Source: Demequina sp. B12 (GTDB lineage: Bacteria > Actinomycetota > Actinomycetes > Actinomycetales > Demequinaceae). From it: a stretch of DNA of 64,000 nt. A program made the translations under genes and the position numbers. The stretch lies in NCBI RefSeq assembly GCF_028823635.1, contig NZ_JAPEHU010000004.1, positions 62,001-126,000 on the forward strand. The letters run 5' to 3'. A model generated the notes under the pieces. It was not told where the DNA came from and made no database searches. It saw nothing but the letters and a program-made list of their open reading frames with translations. This document shows positions 16,034-24,963 of the stretch, one piece after another; the first letter of the stretch is position 1; each line of letters starts with the position of its first letter.

Positions 16034-17179
16034 GTGAAGATCATGACCCGCACCGGAGCCGTCGCATCGGCCGCTGCGCTCACCTTCGCTCTCGCCGCTT
16101 GCTCGCCTTCGAACGAGCAGCCCACCGAGTCCGCAGAGTCCACCTCGACCGCCACCGCTGGCACTGAGGAGACCTCCACTGTCACCATCGCCGGCAACCT
16201 TCAGGGTGCCGGTGCTTCGTCGCAGGAGTCCGCGATGGACGCCTGGCGCGCAGAGTTCCAGAACGCCAACGCTGAGGTCACGGTGGGCTACGACCCCGTC
16301 GGCTCCGGTGGCGGCATCGAGCAGTTCCTGTCGGGTGCTGTTCCCTTCGCCGGCTCGGACGGTCTCCTTGACGCCTCCGAGTACGAGCAGGCCGTGCAGC
16401 AGTGCGACGGTGACGGTGGCGCTTACCACCTCCCCATGTACATCTCGCCTGTTGCAGTGATCTTCAACATCGACGGCGTTGACTCGCTCAACCTTGACGC
16501 TGCCACCATTGCAGGCATCTTCGATGGCACCGTGACCACTTGGGATGACGAGGCCATCGCTTCGCAGAACGAGGGCGTCGAGCTGCCTTCCTCCACCATC
16601 ACCGTGGTGCACCGTTCGGACTCGTCCGGTACGTCGGAGAACTTCACCGACTACCTTGAGCAGGCATCGGACGGCGCATGGCCGTACGAGGCTTCCAAGG
16701 AGTTCCCCGAGACCTCCGCACAGCGCGTGGGTGCTGACGGCACCTCGGCTGTTGTCGACAACGTGACCACCACTGCGAACTCGATTGGCTACGCCGACGC
16801 TTCGCGTGCCGGTTCGCTGGGTACCGTCGCCATCAAGGTCGGCGACGAGTACGTGCCGTTCTCGCCTGAGGCAGCCGCGAACATCGTTTCTGCTTCGCCG
16901 CTGTCGGCAGAGGCCAACGGTGAGAACGACCTCGCATACGAGATCGACCGCACCACGACCGACTCCTCGGCCTACCCGCTGACCCTCGTGAGCTACCACA
17001 TCGTCTGCTCGCAGTACGACGACGAGACCGAGCGCACGCTGGTCACCGAGTTCGAGAAGTTCGTTGCTTCGGAAGCTGGCCAGCAGGCATCGGCCACTGC
17101 CGCAGGCTCCGCCCCGCTGACCGCTGAACTGTCCGCCCAGATCACCGCGATCTTGGACGGCATTGCAGCGAACGCCTAA
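16034..17179 (+). CDS. pstS: Phosphate ABC transporter substrate-binding lipoprotein PstS
   Basis: About 381 residues. Signal peptide with lipobox LAAC, then a Ser/Thr/Glu-rich linker typical of actinobacterial PstS. Binding-site motifs follow: GAGASSQESAMDAWRAEF, VGYDPVGSGGGIEQFLSG, FAGSDGLLD, VVHRSDSSGTSENFTDYL and NSIGYAD. It captures inorganic phosphate outside the membrane for PstCAB. GAGG at 16021-16024 is spaced for GTG 16034 rather than GTG 16019. A stem-loop at 17196-17229 separates it from pstC, which usually lets the receptor be made in excess. Confidence 0.96.
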   Translation: MKIMTRTGAVASAAALTFALAACSPSNEQPTESAESTSTATAGTEETSTVTIAGNLQGAGASSQESAMDAWRAEFQNANAEVTVGYDPVGSGGGIEQFLSGAVPFAGSDGLLDASEYEQAVQQCDGDGGAYHLPMYISPVAVIFNIDGVDSLNLDAATIAGIFDGTVTTWDDEAIASQNEGVELPSSTITVVHRSDSSGTSENFTDYLEQASDGAWPYEASKEFPETSAQRVGADGTSAVVDNVTTTANSIGYADASRAGSLGTVAIKVGDEYVPFSPEAAANIVSASPLSAEANGENDLAYEIDRTTTDSSAYPLTLVSYHIVCSQYDDETERTLVTEFEKFVASEAGQQASATAAGSAPLTAELSAQITAILDGIAANA

Positions 17180-17195
17180 GCACTAGGCCCCCATG

Positions 17196-17229
17196 GTGGT
17201 GGGCTCACCCGTTAGGGTGAGTCCACCAC
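17196..17229 (+). terminator. Attenuating stem-loop between pstS and pstC
   Basis: Arms 17196-17210 and 17215-17229 (GTGGTGGGCTCACCC against GGGTGAGTCCACCAC) pair fully if one G-U is allowed. The loop is GTTA, followed by TTCC without a T-run. Probably partial termination or 3'-end protection of pstS mRNA. Confidence 0.7.
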
Positions 17230-17268
17230 TTCCATTCCAGTGATCACACAATTGAGGGAGACCTACAC

Positions 17269-18270
17269 GTGACCACGAGCCCGTCGTCCACTGGCGTTGA
17301 GCCAGCGGAAAGCGACTACGGTACGCATCCTGGCGCAGCGGCCAACCGGATCTTTAAGGGACTGTCCACCGGTGCCGGTGCGCTGATTCTTGTGACGTTG
17401 GCAGCCGTTGCGACGTTCCTTTTGGTGGAGGCATGGCCTGCCTTCACGATGTCGTCTGCGGAACTTGGTGAAACGGTCTCCTTCATCAAGCCTGACAATG
17501 GTCAGTCGCTGATGCAGATCATCGGCTACCTGGTGTACGGCACCTTGGTGATGTCTGCGATCGCGCTGATCATTGCTACCCCGGTGTCGATCGGGATTGC
17601 GTTGTTCATTTCGCATTACGCGCCCCGACGGCTCGCGCAGACGCTCGGCTACCTGATTGACCTGCTCGCTGCGGTGCCGTCCGTGGTGTACGGCTTGTGG
17701 GGCGTCGCGATTTTGGTGCCGTTCCTTGAACCGTTCTTCCAGTTCCTTGCGGACTACCTAGGCTTCATTCCGATCTTTGCGCCGCCGGAGTCTGGTGAGA
17801 TCTTCACTGGCCGAGTGGCGATGGCTGCCGGCATTGTGTTGGCCATCATGATCCTGCCGATCATCACCGCCGTGTCCCGTGAGGTCTTCCTGCAGACCCC
17901 CACCCTTCACGAAGAAGCGGCGCTCGCGATGGGCGCCACGCGGTGGGAAATGATCAAGATGGCCGTGTTCCCGTTTGGCCGTTCCGGAATGGTCGGAGCG
18001 ACGATGCTGGGGTTGGGTCGTGCGCTCGGCGAGACGATGGCGGTGCTGATGATCATCAGTCCCGGACTGACGTTCTCGCCCAACATTTTGCAACCGAATC
18101 AGCACAACACGGTCGCTGGTTACATTGCGCTGCAGTTCCCAGAAGCGAACTCGATGGGTGTGAACTCCCTGATCGCGATGGGTCTGGCGCTGTTTGTCAT
18201 CACCTTGCTCGTCAACATGCTTGCGCGTTGGATTGTGTCGCGCCGTAGCGAATTCTCGGGAGCGAACTAA
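17269..18270 (+). CDS. pstC: Phosphate ABC transporter permease PstC
   Basis: 333-residue inner-membrane permease with about six helices after a short cytoplasmic N-terminus. First helix in STGAGALILVTLAAVATFLLV. A long external loop with VSFIKPDNGQSLMQIIGYLVYGT comes before the core domain. Typical motifs: LIDLLAAVPSVVYGLWG, and the EAA coupling loop EEAALAMGATRWEMIKMAVFPFGRSGMVGA-like region. It pairs with PstA. GTG 17269 is used, with GAGGGAGA upstream; the stop overlaps the pstA start (TAATG). Confidence 0.96.
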   Translation: MTTSPSSTGVEPAESDYGTHPGAAANRIFKGLSTGAGALILVTLAAVATFLLVEAWPAFTMSSAELGETVSFIKPDNGQSLMQIIGYLVYGTLVMSAIALIIATPVSIGIALFISHYAPRRLAQTLGYLIDLLAAVPSVVYGLWGVAILVPFLEPFFQFLADYLGFIPIFAPPESGEIFTGRVAMAAGIVLAIMILPIITAVSREVFLQTPTLHEEAALAMGATRWEMIKMAVFPFGRSGMVGATMLGLGRALGETMAVLMIISPGLTFSPNILQPNQHNTVAGYIALQFPEANSMGVNSLIAMGLALFVITLLVNMLARWIVSRRSEFSGAN

Positions 18271-19229
18271 TGGCTACGACCGTAGAGAGCCCCTTGGGCC
18301 AAATCTCGCGATCACGCCGCGTCAAGAACCGCGTGATGACCATCACGATGTATGCGGCATTCGTGCTCGCTGTCATTCCGTTGGTGTGGCTGCTGGCAAC
18401 GGTGGTCATCAAGGGTATGGACCGCTTCTTTGTGTCCGATGCTGCGGGGGCCGATGCCGGCTTCAACTTGGAGTTCTTGAACCAGACCATGCGTGGTGTC
18501 TTCGGTTCGGAGGCACCGTACGGCGGTATCGCTCACGCTGTCACGGGTTCGTTGATGATGACGCTCGCTGCGACCGTGATCTCGGTGCCGGTGGGCTTGT
18601 TGACTGCCATCTACTTGGTCGAATACGGCAAGGGCAAGCTGCAGAAGGGCATCCGCTTCTTCGTTGACGTGATGACGGGAATCCCGTCCATCGTCGCCGG
18701 TTTGTTCGCATACTCGTTGTTCGCCATCACCGTGGGGCCCGGCACCAAGCTCGGCATCGTGGGTGCGATTGCGTTGTCTGTGTTGATGATTCCGGTCGTG
18801 GTGCGTTCCAGCGAGGAGATGCTGCAGCTGGTTCCGAACGAGTTGCGCGAAGCGTCGTATGCGCTGGGTGTGCCCAAGTGGCTGACAGTCATCAAGGTGG
18901 TGCTGCGTACCTCGATCGCGGGTATCACCACGGGCGTCACGCTCGCGATTGCGCGTGTCATCGGTGAGACAGCGCCGCTGCTGGTGGCAGTAGGTGTGTC
19001 CGACTCACTCAACTGGAACCTGTTTGAGGGGCGCATGATGTCGCTCCCGGTGTACATCATCTCCGAGTACGAAAAGGGCCTCCTGCCGTGTGACACCGCC
19101 ACGTGTGTCGCGGAGATCGCTCAGTATCGCGCCTGGGGCGCCGCACTCGTCCTCATTCTCATCGTCATGGGCCTGAACCTCATCGCCCGCCTCATCGCCA
19201 AGTACTTCTCCCCGAAGAGCGGCCGCTAA
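18270..19229 (+). CDS. pstA: Phosphate ABC transporter permease PstA
   Basis: 319-residue permease with six predicted helices. [38 protein letters not shown] and the EAA-type loop [28 protein letters not shown] are diagnostic. It forms the membrane channel with PstC. Its ATG overlaps the pstC stop. An Asp/Cys-containing external loop ([18 protein letters not shown]) precedes the last helix. It is followed 25 bp later by pstB. Confidence 0.96.
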   Translation: MATTVESPLGQISRSRRVKNRVMTITMYAAFVLAVIPLVWLLATVVIKGMDRFFVSDAAGADAGFNLEFLNQTMRGVFGSEAPYGGIAHAVTGSLMMTLAATVISVPVGLLTAIYLVEYGKGKLQKGIRFFVDVMTGIPSIVAGLFAYSLFAITVGPGTKLGIVGAIALSVLMIPVVVRSSEEMLQLVPNELREASYALGVPKWLTVIKVVLRTSIAGITTGVTLAIARVIGETAPLLVAVGVSDSLNWNLFEGRMMSLPVYIISEYEKGLLPCDTATCVAEIAQYRAWGAALVLILIVMGLNLIARLIAKYFSPKSGR

Positions 19230-19254
19230 GGGCCGAGCAAGATCGGAGCATTCT

Positions 19255-20034
19255 GTGTCTAAGCGCATCGACATCAACAACCTGAACGTCTACTACGGCC
19301 AGTTCCTGGCGGTCGAAGACGTGTCACTGTCGATCGAACCCAAGTCCGTCACCGCCTTCATCGGCCCGTCGGGATGTGGCAAGTCCACGTTCCTGCGGAC
19401 CCTGAACCGTATGCACGAGGTCATTCCCGGCGCCCGCGTCGAGGGTGAAGTGCTCATGGACGGCGTCGACCTGTACGGCAAGGACGTGGACCCGGTGACG
19501 GTGCGCCGTCACGTCGGTATGGTCTTCCAGCGTCCCAACCCGTTCCCGACCATGTCGATCGCGGAGAACGTGCTCGCTGGCTTCCGCCTCAACAATAAGC
19601 GTGTCTCCCGTTCCGAGGCCGATGAGCTCGTTGAGACCTCGCTGCGTGGCGCGAACCTGTGGGATGAGGTCAAGGACCGTCTGGACAAGCCTGGCTCGTC
19701 ACTGTCTGGTGGTCAGCAGCAGCGTCTGTGCATCGCGCGTGCCATTGCCATCAAGCCGGACGTGTTGTTGATGGATGAGCCTTGCTCGGCTCTGGACCCG
19801 ATCTCTACGCTCGCGATCGAGGACCTGATCGCTGAGTTGAAGGACCAGTACACGATCGTGATCGTGACCCACAACATGCAGCAGGCCGCGCGTGTGTCTG
19901 ACCGTACCGCGTTCTTCAACATCGCTGGCACGGGCAAGCCCGGCAAGCTGATCGAGATGAATGACACCAAGGTCATGTTCGCTACGCCGTCGGAGAAGGC
20001 CACCGAGGACTACATCTCGGGCCGCTTCGGGTAA
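19255..20034 (+). CDS. pstB: Phosphate ABC transporter ATP-binding protein PstB
   Basis: 259-residue ATPase of the high-affinity phosphate importer. Walker [19 protein letters not shown]-loop [14 protein letters not shown], signature [16 protein letters not shown], Walker [17 protein letters not shown] and switch His in [20 protein letters not shown]. The RPNPFP and EPCSALDP wording is specific to PstB. GTG 19255. A strong terminator follows the stop. Confidence 0.97.
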   Translation: MSKRIDINNLNVYYGQFLAVEDVSLSIEPKSVTAFIGPSGCGKSTFLRTLNRMHEVIPGARVEGEVLMDGVDLYGKDVDPVTVRRHVGMVFQRPNPFPTMSIAENVLAGFRLNNKRVSRSEADELVETSLRGANLWDEVKDRLDKPGSSLSGGQQQRLCIARAIAIKPDVLLMDEPCSALDPISTLAIEDLIAELKDQYTIVIVTHNMQQAARVSDRTAFFNIAGTGKPGKLIEMNDTKVMFATPSEKATEDYISGRFG

Positions 20035-20054
20035 AACTTCCTTCTCTGGAAGAC

Positions 20055-20089
20055 GGGCGTCGCGACCTCACCGGTCGCGACGCCCTTTT
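20055..20089 (+). terminator. Intrinsic terminator of the pst operon
   Basis: Perfect 13-bp stem GGGCGTCGCGACC (20055-20067) with its complement (20073-20085), 5-nt loop, then TTTT. Confidence 0.93.
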
Positions 20090-20164
20090 GCTGTCTCCAG
20101 CATCGTCCTACACGCGCTTTCTCCGCGCCTACCCCGTCAGGGGGCTCCTAGTGGAACAAAATCG

Positions 20165-20206
20165 CTGTTATCGCCGGCTAAAACAGGCAAATGGAGCCAT
20201 TTGACG
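20165..20206. repeat. Palindromic intergenic element, partial copy B
   Basis: Reverse-oriented half element: imperfect inner hairpin (CTGTTATCGC-CG-GCTAAAACAG, 20165-20186) followed by the complete outer arm CAAATGGAGCCATTTG (20188-20203) and TGACG as in copies C and D. The left outer arm is absent. It sits between the pst terminator and a convergent lipoprotein gene. Confidence 0.75.
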
Positions 20207-20233
20207 CGGATGGGGCGGCGAGCGGGGAGGTGG

Positions 20234-20704
20234 TTAGCCGATCGAGTCGACGAGCTCCTGGTACTCGGGCAGCGTGCCATCGAGGATCGGAACGTCCTTG
20301 GAGTAGCTCTGGCCGCCCATGACGTCGAAGGTGGCGGTGGCGAGCAGGCCCGGCTGCGCTGTTGCAGTACCCGAGACCTCGGTGTCGCCGTCTTCGGGGC
20401 TGAGCTTGATGGTCTCGCCAGCGGCAACGGACAACTGTGTGGTGGTGGCGTTGTCGAAGGTGACCACGAGGTCGATGTCTTCGTCGCCACTGTTCACGAG
20501 GGTGCCGATCATCGTGGCGGGGCTGTCGACAGCCTCCGCAATCACGATCAGGTTCAGTGCCTCAACATCTCCCGCGATGACCTGCGTGCCGTCTGAGGCC
20601 GCGTAGTTCTCGTGGGTAGTGATGGGGTTGACGTAGGAGCATCCGGCGAGTGCGGCGGCTGCCAGAGCGGTCGTCGCAATGGCGGCGGGGACGGTGTGCT
20701 TCAC
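20234..20704 (-). CDS. Secreted lipoprotein of unknown function
   Basis: 156 residues. Signal peptide with lipobox LAGC and a mature domain of alternating beta-like segments (VIAGDVEALNLIVIAEAVDSPATMIGTLVNSGDEDIDLVVTF). The pattern suggests a small immunoglobulin-like or DUF-type domain dealing with secondary structure seen in actinobacterial copper-chaperone-like (PCuAC) proteins, but the Met/His copper ligands of PCuAC are not visible, so no function is assigned. It is convergent with pstB and divergent from carD. Similar lipoproteins next to carD are common in actinobacteria. Confidence 0.8.
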   Translation of the reverse strand: MKHTVPAAIATTALAAAALAGCSYVNPITTHENYAASDGTQVIAGDVEALNLIVIAEAVDSPATMIGTLVNSGDEDIDLVVTFDNATTTQLSVAAGETIKLSPEDGDTEVSGTATAQPGLLATATFDVMGGQSYSKDVPILDGTLPEYQELVDSIG

Positions 20705-20803
20705 TGCGTGGGCCTTTCACGGGGACGGGGACGAAAATAAGGATACTGGTCGCGCGTGAATGCCGGGAACGGCGCGTCGTTCCCAGCCCCGGATGAATGC
20801 CCC

Positions 20804-20832
20804 TGTTAATGCAACGGGCCCGGTGGTAGAAT
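20804..20832 (+). promoter_or_regulatory. Promoter of carD operon
   Basis: TGTTAA (20804-20809), 17-bp spacer and TAGAAT (20827-20832), giving a transcript start about 20 bp before the ribosome-binding GAAGGGG and the carD ATG. Confidence 0.5.
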
Positions 20833-20860
20833 CGTTCCGACACGAAGGGGCTCATTTCAC

Positions 20861-21343
20861 ATGAACTTTGCCGTCGGCGAGACCGTCGTCTACCCGCACC
20901 ACGGTGCGGCTGAAATCCAGGACATCAAGAAGCGCGTCATCAAGGGCGAGGAGAAGACGTACCTCAAGCTCAAGGTGGCGCAGGGTGACCTCACTATTGA
21001 GGTGCCTGCGGAGAACGTTGACCTGGTCGGCGTCCGTGACGTGGTTGACAAGGAAGGCCTGGAGAAGGTTTTCGATGTCCTGCGTGAGCCCTACGTAGAG
21101 GAGCCGACCAACTGGTCGCGCCGCTACAAGGCCAATGTCGAGAAGCTTGCTTCGGGTGACGTGATTCGCGTTGCCGAAGTGGTGCGCGACCTTTCGCGCC
21201 GCGACACCGACAAGGGCCTGTCCGCTGGCGAGAAGCGCATGTTGCACAAGGCTCGTCAGATTCTCGTGAGCGAGCTTGCGCTTGCCGAGAAGTGCGACGA
21301 AGAGACCGCTGAGGCCCGCTTGGACCAGGTTCTCGCCTCGTGA
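20861..21343 (+). CDS. carD: CarD family transcriptional regulator
   Basis: 160-residue RNA polymerase-binding protein that stabilises open complexes, essential in mycobacteria. N-terminal RNAP-interaction domain: [52 protein letters not shown]-terminal helical DNA-interacting domain: [32 protein letters not shown] with the conserved Trp that wedges at the -10 upstream edge, and [24 protein letters not shown]. The stop overlaps the ispD start as GTGA. The carD-ispD-ispF-cysS-rlmB order is conserved in actinobacteria. Confidence 0.97.
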   Translation: MNFAVGETVVYPHHGAAEIQDIKKRVIKGEEKTYLKLKVAQGDLTIEVPAENVDLVGVRDVVDKEGLEKVFDVLREPYVEEPTNWSRRYKANVEKLASGDVIRVAEVVRDLSRRDTDKGLSAGEKRMLHKARQILVSELALAEKCDEETAEARLDQVLAS

Positions 21344-22023
21344 CTGTTGCGGCGGTCATCACGGCCGCCGGTTCCGGATCTCGGCTTGGTGCTGAGGTGC
21401 CCAAAGCGCTCGTCCCTATTCAGGGGCGGGCGCTTGTCGTATGGGCGACGGACACGGTCCGGCAGGTGGCCGATGCCATCGTCGTGACAGCTCCCGCCTC
21501 CCACCTTGATGAGTTCCGTGCGGCTTTGCCTGACGTCACAGTGGTGGCCGGCGGCAGCACCCGTCAAGACTCAGTGGCGAGGGGGCTTGCGGCGTTGCCG
21601 GAGGGGTCCAGCATCGTGCTCATTCATGATGCGGCCCGCGCCTTCCAACCCGCGAGCGTGATGCAGACCGCGATCGACGCCGTGCGGGCAGGTGCAGACG
21701 GGGCTGTTCCCGTGGTTCCGGTGGTGGACACGTTGGTGGAAGTTGGTGCGGACAACCCGGCCACGGCATCGGCCCCTGAACTGGGCGCCACCGTGGATCG
21801 TGAGGGTTTGCGTGCGGTGCAGACGCCGCAGGTGTTGACGGTGGAGGCGGCGTTGGCGGCACATTCGAGTGGCGTGACAGGGGCCACGGACGACGCCCAG
21901 TTGGCGAAGGCTGCGGGCTTCACCGTGGTGGAGGTGCCTGGTGATGAGCGGGGTTTCAAAGTGACGCGGCCACTGGACGTGGCACTTGCTGTGCATGTCG
22001 CAGGCTTGATGGAGGATGCATGA
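21340..22023 (+). CDS. ispD: 2-C-methyl-D-erythritol 4-phosphate cytidylyltransferase
   Basis: 227 residues; third step of the MEP isoprenoid pathway (MEP + CTP to CDP-ME). The CTP-binding loop [28 protein letters not shown] has the conserved Arg and Lys. [23 protein letters not shown] and the downstream [15 protein letters not shown] region complete the signature. GTG 21340 overlaps the carD stop by 4 bp and the ispF ATG overlaps its stop, so the three are coupled. Confidence 0.96.
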   Translation: MTVAAVITAAGSGSRLGAEVPKALVPIQGRALVVWATDTVRQVADAIVVTAPASHLDEFRAALPDVTVVAGGSTRQDSVARGLAALPEGSSIVLIHDAARAFQPASVMQTAIDAVRAGADGAVPVVPVVDTLVEVGADNPATASAPELGATVDREGLRAVQTPQVLTVEAALAAHSSGVTGATDDAQLAKAAGFTVVEVPGDERGFKVTRPLDVALAVHVAGLMEDA

Positions 22024-22499
22024 TTCCGCGGACTGGTATTGGCGTGGATGTTCACGGCTTTGGCGGTGACGGGGTGCTGGCCATCGCGGGTCTCACCTGG
22101 CCAGGGGAGACGCCGCTGAGCGGTCACTCGGACGGCGATGTGGCGGCACATGCCGCGTGTGACGCGTTGCTGAGCGCGACAGCCCTGGGTGACTTGGGGT
22201 CCAACTTCGGTACGGACCGGCCCGAATGGGCGGGAGCCGCGGGTACCGCACTGCTTGCCGAAACCGCGAAGCGTGTGCGCGTCGCAGGGTTTGAGATTGG
22301 CAATGTCGCGATTCAGGTGATCGGCAATCGGCCAAAGTTGTCGCCTCGCAGGGCAGAGGCGGAGGCCGTACTGAGTGAGGCCATCGGCGCCCCGGTGACT
22401 GTCAGCGCCACGACGACCGATGGTTTGGGTTTGACGGGTCGTGGTGAGGGTGTGGCTGCGATCGCGACCGCGCTGGTTGTTCCTGCACAGTCCCGGTAG
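22020..22499 (+). CDS. ispF: 2-C-methyl-D-erythritol 2,4-cyclodiphosphate synthase
   Basis: 159-residue trimeric zinc enzyme of the MEP pathway. [13 protein letters not shown] carries the Asp and His zinc ligands, [33 protein letters not shown] has the third ligand and substrate loop, and [21 protein letters not shown]-like C-terminus closes the active site. It overlaps ispD by ATGA. The end of the gene carries the -10 box of cysS. Confidence 0.96.
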   Translation: MIPRTGIGVDVHGFGGDGVLAIAGLTWPGETPLSGHSDGDVAAHAACDALLSATALGDLGSNFGTDRPEWAGAAGTALLAETAKRVRVAGFEIGNVAIQVIGNRPKLSPRRAEAEAVLSEAIGAPVTVSATTTDGLGLTGRGEGVAAIATALVVPAQSR

Positions 22500-22508
22500 C
22501 CTGGCTGC

Positions 22509-23924
22509 GTGACTTTGCGCCTTTTTGATACCGCCACCCGCACCGAGCGTGACTTTGTGCCGCTCGAGCCTGGGAAGGTGGGCATCTACCTGTGTGGACC
22601 GACCGTTCAGAGTTCGCCGCACGTGGGGCATCTGCGCAGCGCAGTCGCGTTTGATGTGTTGCAGCGTTGGCTGGAACGCAACGGCACCACGGTCACGATG
22701 GTGCGCAACGTCACGGACATTGATGACAAGACGCTCGCAAAGGCGGCCGATGCTGGCACGCCATGGTGGGCGTGGGCGCTGAAGCATGAGCGTGAGTTTC
22801 AGGCGGCGTACGCTGCGGTGGGGGTGTTGCCACCGGCGGCAGAGCCGCGTGCGACGGGCCACATCCCGGAGATCCTTGCGCTCGTGGAGCGTCTGATTGA
22901 GCTGGGCCACGCGTATGAGCAGGACGGCTCGGTGTACTTCGATGTGCGTTCGTATGCGGATTACGGCTCGTTGACGCGTCAGGCGCTTGAGGATTTGACG
23001 CCTGCGCCGGACGCTCCTTCGGATGACAAGCGGGATCCGCGTGACTTCGCGTTGTGGAAGGCCCGCAAGGCTGGTGAGCCGGAGACGGCTGCGTGGGACT
23101 CGCCATGGGGTCCGGGACGGCCTGGTTGGCACATTGAGTGCTCGGCGATGGCGCGGCGCTTCTTGGGTGACGCGTTCGACATTCACGGTGGCGGTCTGGA
23201 CTTGCGTTTCCCGCATCATGAGAACGAGCAGGCGCAGTCTCGCGGCGCCGGCTACGACTTTGCGAACGTGTGGATGCATTCCGCGTGGGTGACGCAGTCG
23301 GGCGCGAAGATGTCGAAGTCATTGGGCAATGGCTTGTTGGTGTCGGAGGTGTTGTCGCGTTACCCCGCGGCGGCGCTGCGGTTGGCGTTGGCGCAGGTGC
23401 ATTACCGATCCATGCTGGAGTATTCCGAGCAGACGATGGAGGACGCGACTGCCACGTGGGCGCGTCTGTCGGGCTTTGTTCAGCGGGCTTCTGATCGTGT
23501 GGGCGCGGTGACGGCCGATGCCGTGGCGAGCGCCGTTCTCCCTGAGCCTTTCGTCGAGGCGATGGATGATGACTTGTCTGTGCCGCGTGCGTTGGCTCAC
23601 GTTCATGAGACGGTCCGTGCCGGTAATGCGGCGTTGACGTCGGGGGACGAGGCCGCGGTGTCGGAGGCGCTGGTGACGGTGCGCGCAATGCTGGACGTGT
23701 TGGGTCTTGACCCGGCTTCTGAGTGCTGGGCAACGTCGGATAACGGTGCCTCGGTTGCTATGACGGCGTTGGACTCACTGGTGCAGGCCGACATTGCCGC
23801 TCGTGCGGCTGCGCGTGAGGCCAAGGACTGGGCCACGGCGGACGAGATCCGTGACCGTTTGGGTGCTGCGGGCATTGTGATTGAGGATGGTGCTGACGGC
23901 GCACGCTGGTCGCTGCAGGACTAG
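22509..23924 (+). CDS. cysS: Cysteinyl-tRNA synthetase
   Basis: 471 residues, class I. The HIGH-type motif appears as [19 protein letters not shown] and KMSKS as [11 protein letters not shown]. Zinc ligands include the early YLCGPTVQ Cys and the later WHIECSAM Cys with HHENEQAQ histidines. C-terminal DALR and anticodon domains follow. GTG 22509 lies 6 nt after TAGCCT (22497-22502), whose TAG is also the ispF stop, so the start looks leaderless. Confidence 0.96.
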   Translation: MTLRLFDTATRTERDFVPLEPGKVGIYLCGPTVQSSPHVGHLRSAVAFDVLQRWLERNGTTVTMVRNVTDIDDKTLAKAADAGTPWWAWALKHEREFQAAYAAVGVLPPAAEPRATGHIPEILALVERLIELGHAYEQDGSVYFDVRSYADYGSLTRQALEDLTPAPDAPSDDKRDPRDFALWKARKAGEPETAAWDSPWGPGRPGWHIECSAMARRFLGDAFDIHGGGLDLRFPHHENEQAQSRGAGYDFANVWMHSAWVTQSGAKMSKSLGNGLLVSEVLSRYPAAALRLALAQVHYRSMLEYSEQTMEDATATWARLSGFVQRASDRVGAVTADAVASAVLPEPFVEAMDDDLSVPRALAHVHETVRAGNAALTSGDEAAVSEALVTVRAMLDVLGLDPASECWATSDNGASVAMTALDSLVQADIAARAAAREAKDWATADEIRDRLGAAGIVIEDGADGARWSLQD

Positions 23925-23998
23925 TCTCGGTCGGCTGATCGGTGGCGCGGGGCGCCGCAGATGAGCCTGTCACGCCATGCGGCGACTACCCTTGTCTC

Positions 23999-24952
23999 AT
24001 GGCTGGAAACTCGAAGCGCCGCGGCGCCACTCGCAACGCGGGTTCTAAGAAGGGCGCAACCGTCGGTACTGGCGGTCACGGACGCAAGGCGCTTGAGGGC
24101 AAGGGCCCTACCCCTCGGGCAGAGGACCGCCCCAACCACAAGGCGTATAAGGCTAAGAAGCGCGCAGAGGCTGAGGCCGCGAAGCGTCCGCAGGTGAGGC
24201 GCGCCGGTCCGCGGGACAAGACGTCCACGTCCCATGAGCTGGTGGTAGGACGTAACAGTGTGGTCGAGGCGTTGCGGTCGCACATGCCGGCGTTGGCGCT
24301 GTTCGTGTACAACCGCATCGATGCTGATGACCGGGTGACGGAGATCGTGTCACTGGCCGTGGAGCATGGCATCGAGGTGCGTGAGGTTCCCAGGACCACT
24401 TTGGACACGCTCGCTGGAGGTAGCCCTCACCAGGGTGTGGCGTTGGAGGTTCCGCCGTACGAGTATGCGGAGCCTGAGGACTTGTTGGAGGCGGACGGCC
24501 GTCAGTTGATCGTCGCCCTGGACGGCATTCAGGATCCGCGCAACTTGGGTGCGATCATGCGTTCCGCTGCTGCCTTTGGCGCTACCGGTGTGCTGGTGCC
24601 CGAGCGGCGTGCTGCAGGTGTGACCGTGGCGGCGTGGAAGGTGTCCGCGGGTGCTGCGGCACGTCTTCCTGTGGCACGGGCCACCAACCTGACCCGCGCG
24701 CTCGAGGCATACAAGAAGGCCGGGCTGTTCGTGATCGGTTTGGACGCGCACGGCGAGGTCGACCTTCACCAGTCGGAACTGTTGGATGGCCCGCTCGTGA
24801 TCGTGGCCGGCGCGGAGGGTGCGGGCTTGTCGCGTCTGGTGCGGGAGACGTGCGATCAGATTGTGTCGATTCCCATTGGTGGCGAAACGGAGTCCCTGAA
24901 CGCGTCGGTCGCCGCGTCAATCGCTTTGTATGAGGCGTCCCAGCGCGGCTAG
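23999..24952 (+). CDS. rlmB: 23S rRNA 2'-O-ribose methyltransferase (RlmB/TrmH family, SPOUT)
   Basis: About 317 residues. A long basic, Gly/Lys/Arg-rich N-terminal extension (about 1-75) is typical of the actinobacterial form. Then an L30e-like substrate domain ([15 protein letters not shown]) and the SPOUT domain with motif 1 [23 protein letters not shown], motif 2 [17 protein letters not shown] and motif 3 [23 protein letters not shown]. It methylates a guanosine ribose of 23S rRNA. TACCCT at 23987-23992 is 6 nt before ATG 23999, favouring this over the in-frame upstream codon at 23942. Confidence 0.94.
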   Translation: MAGNSKRRGATRNAGSKKGATVGTGGHGRKALEGKGPTPRAEDRPNHKAYKAKKRAEAEAAKRPQVRRAGPRDKTSTSHELVVGRNSVVEALRSHMPALALFVYNRIDADDRVTEIVSLAVEHGIEVREVPRTTLDTLAGGSPHQGVALEVPPYEYAEPEDLLEADGRQLIVALDGIQDPRNLGAIMRSAAAFGATGVLVPERRAAGVTVAAWKVSAGAAARLPVARATNLTRALEAYKKAGLFVIGLDAHGEVDLHQSELLDGPLVIVAGAEGAGLSRLVRETCDQIVSIPIGGETESLNASVAASIALYEASQRG

Positions 24953-24963
24953 AACGCAGCGCA

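Noticed and set aside
21624-23279. Minus-strand open frame of about 550 codons opposite ispD-ispF-cysS
   Set aside because: Arg/His/Thr-rich shadow of three well-defined genes on the other strand.
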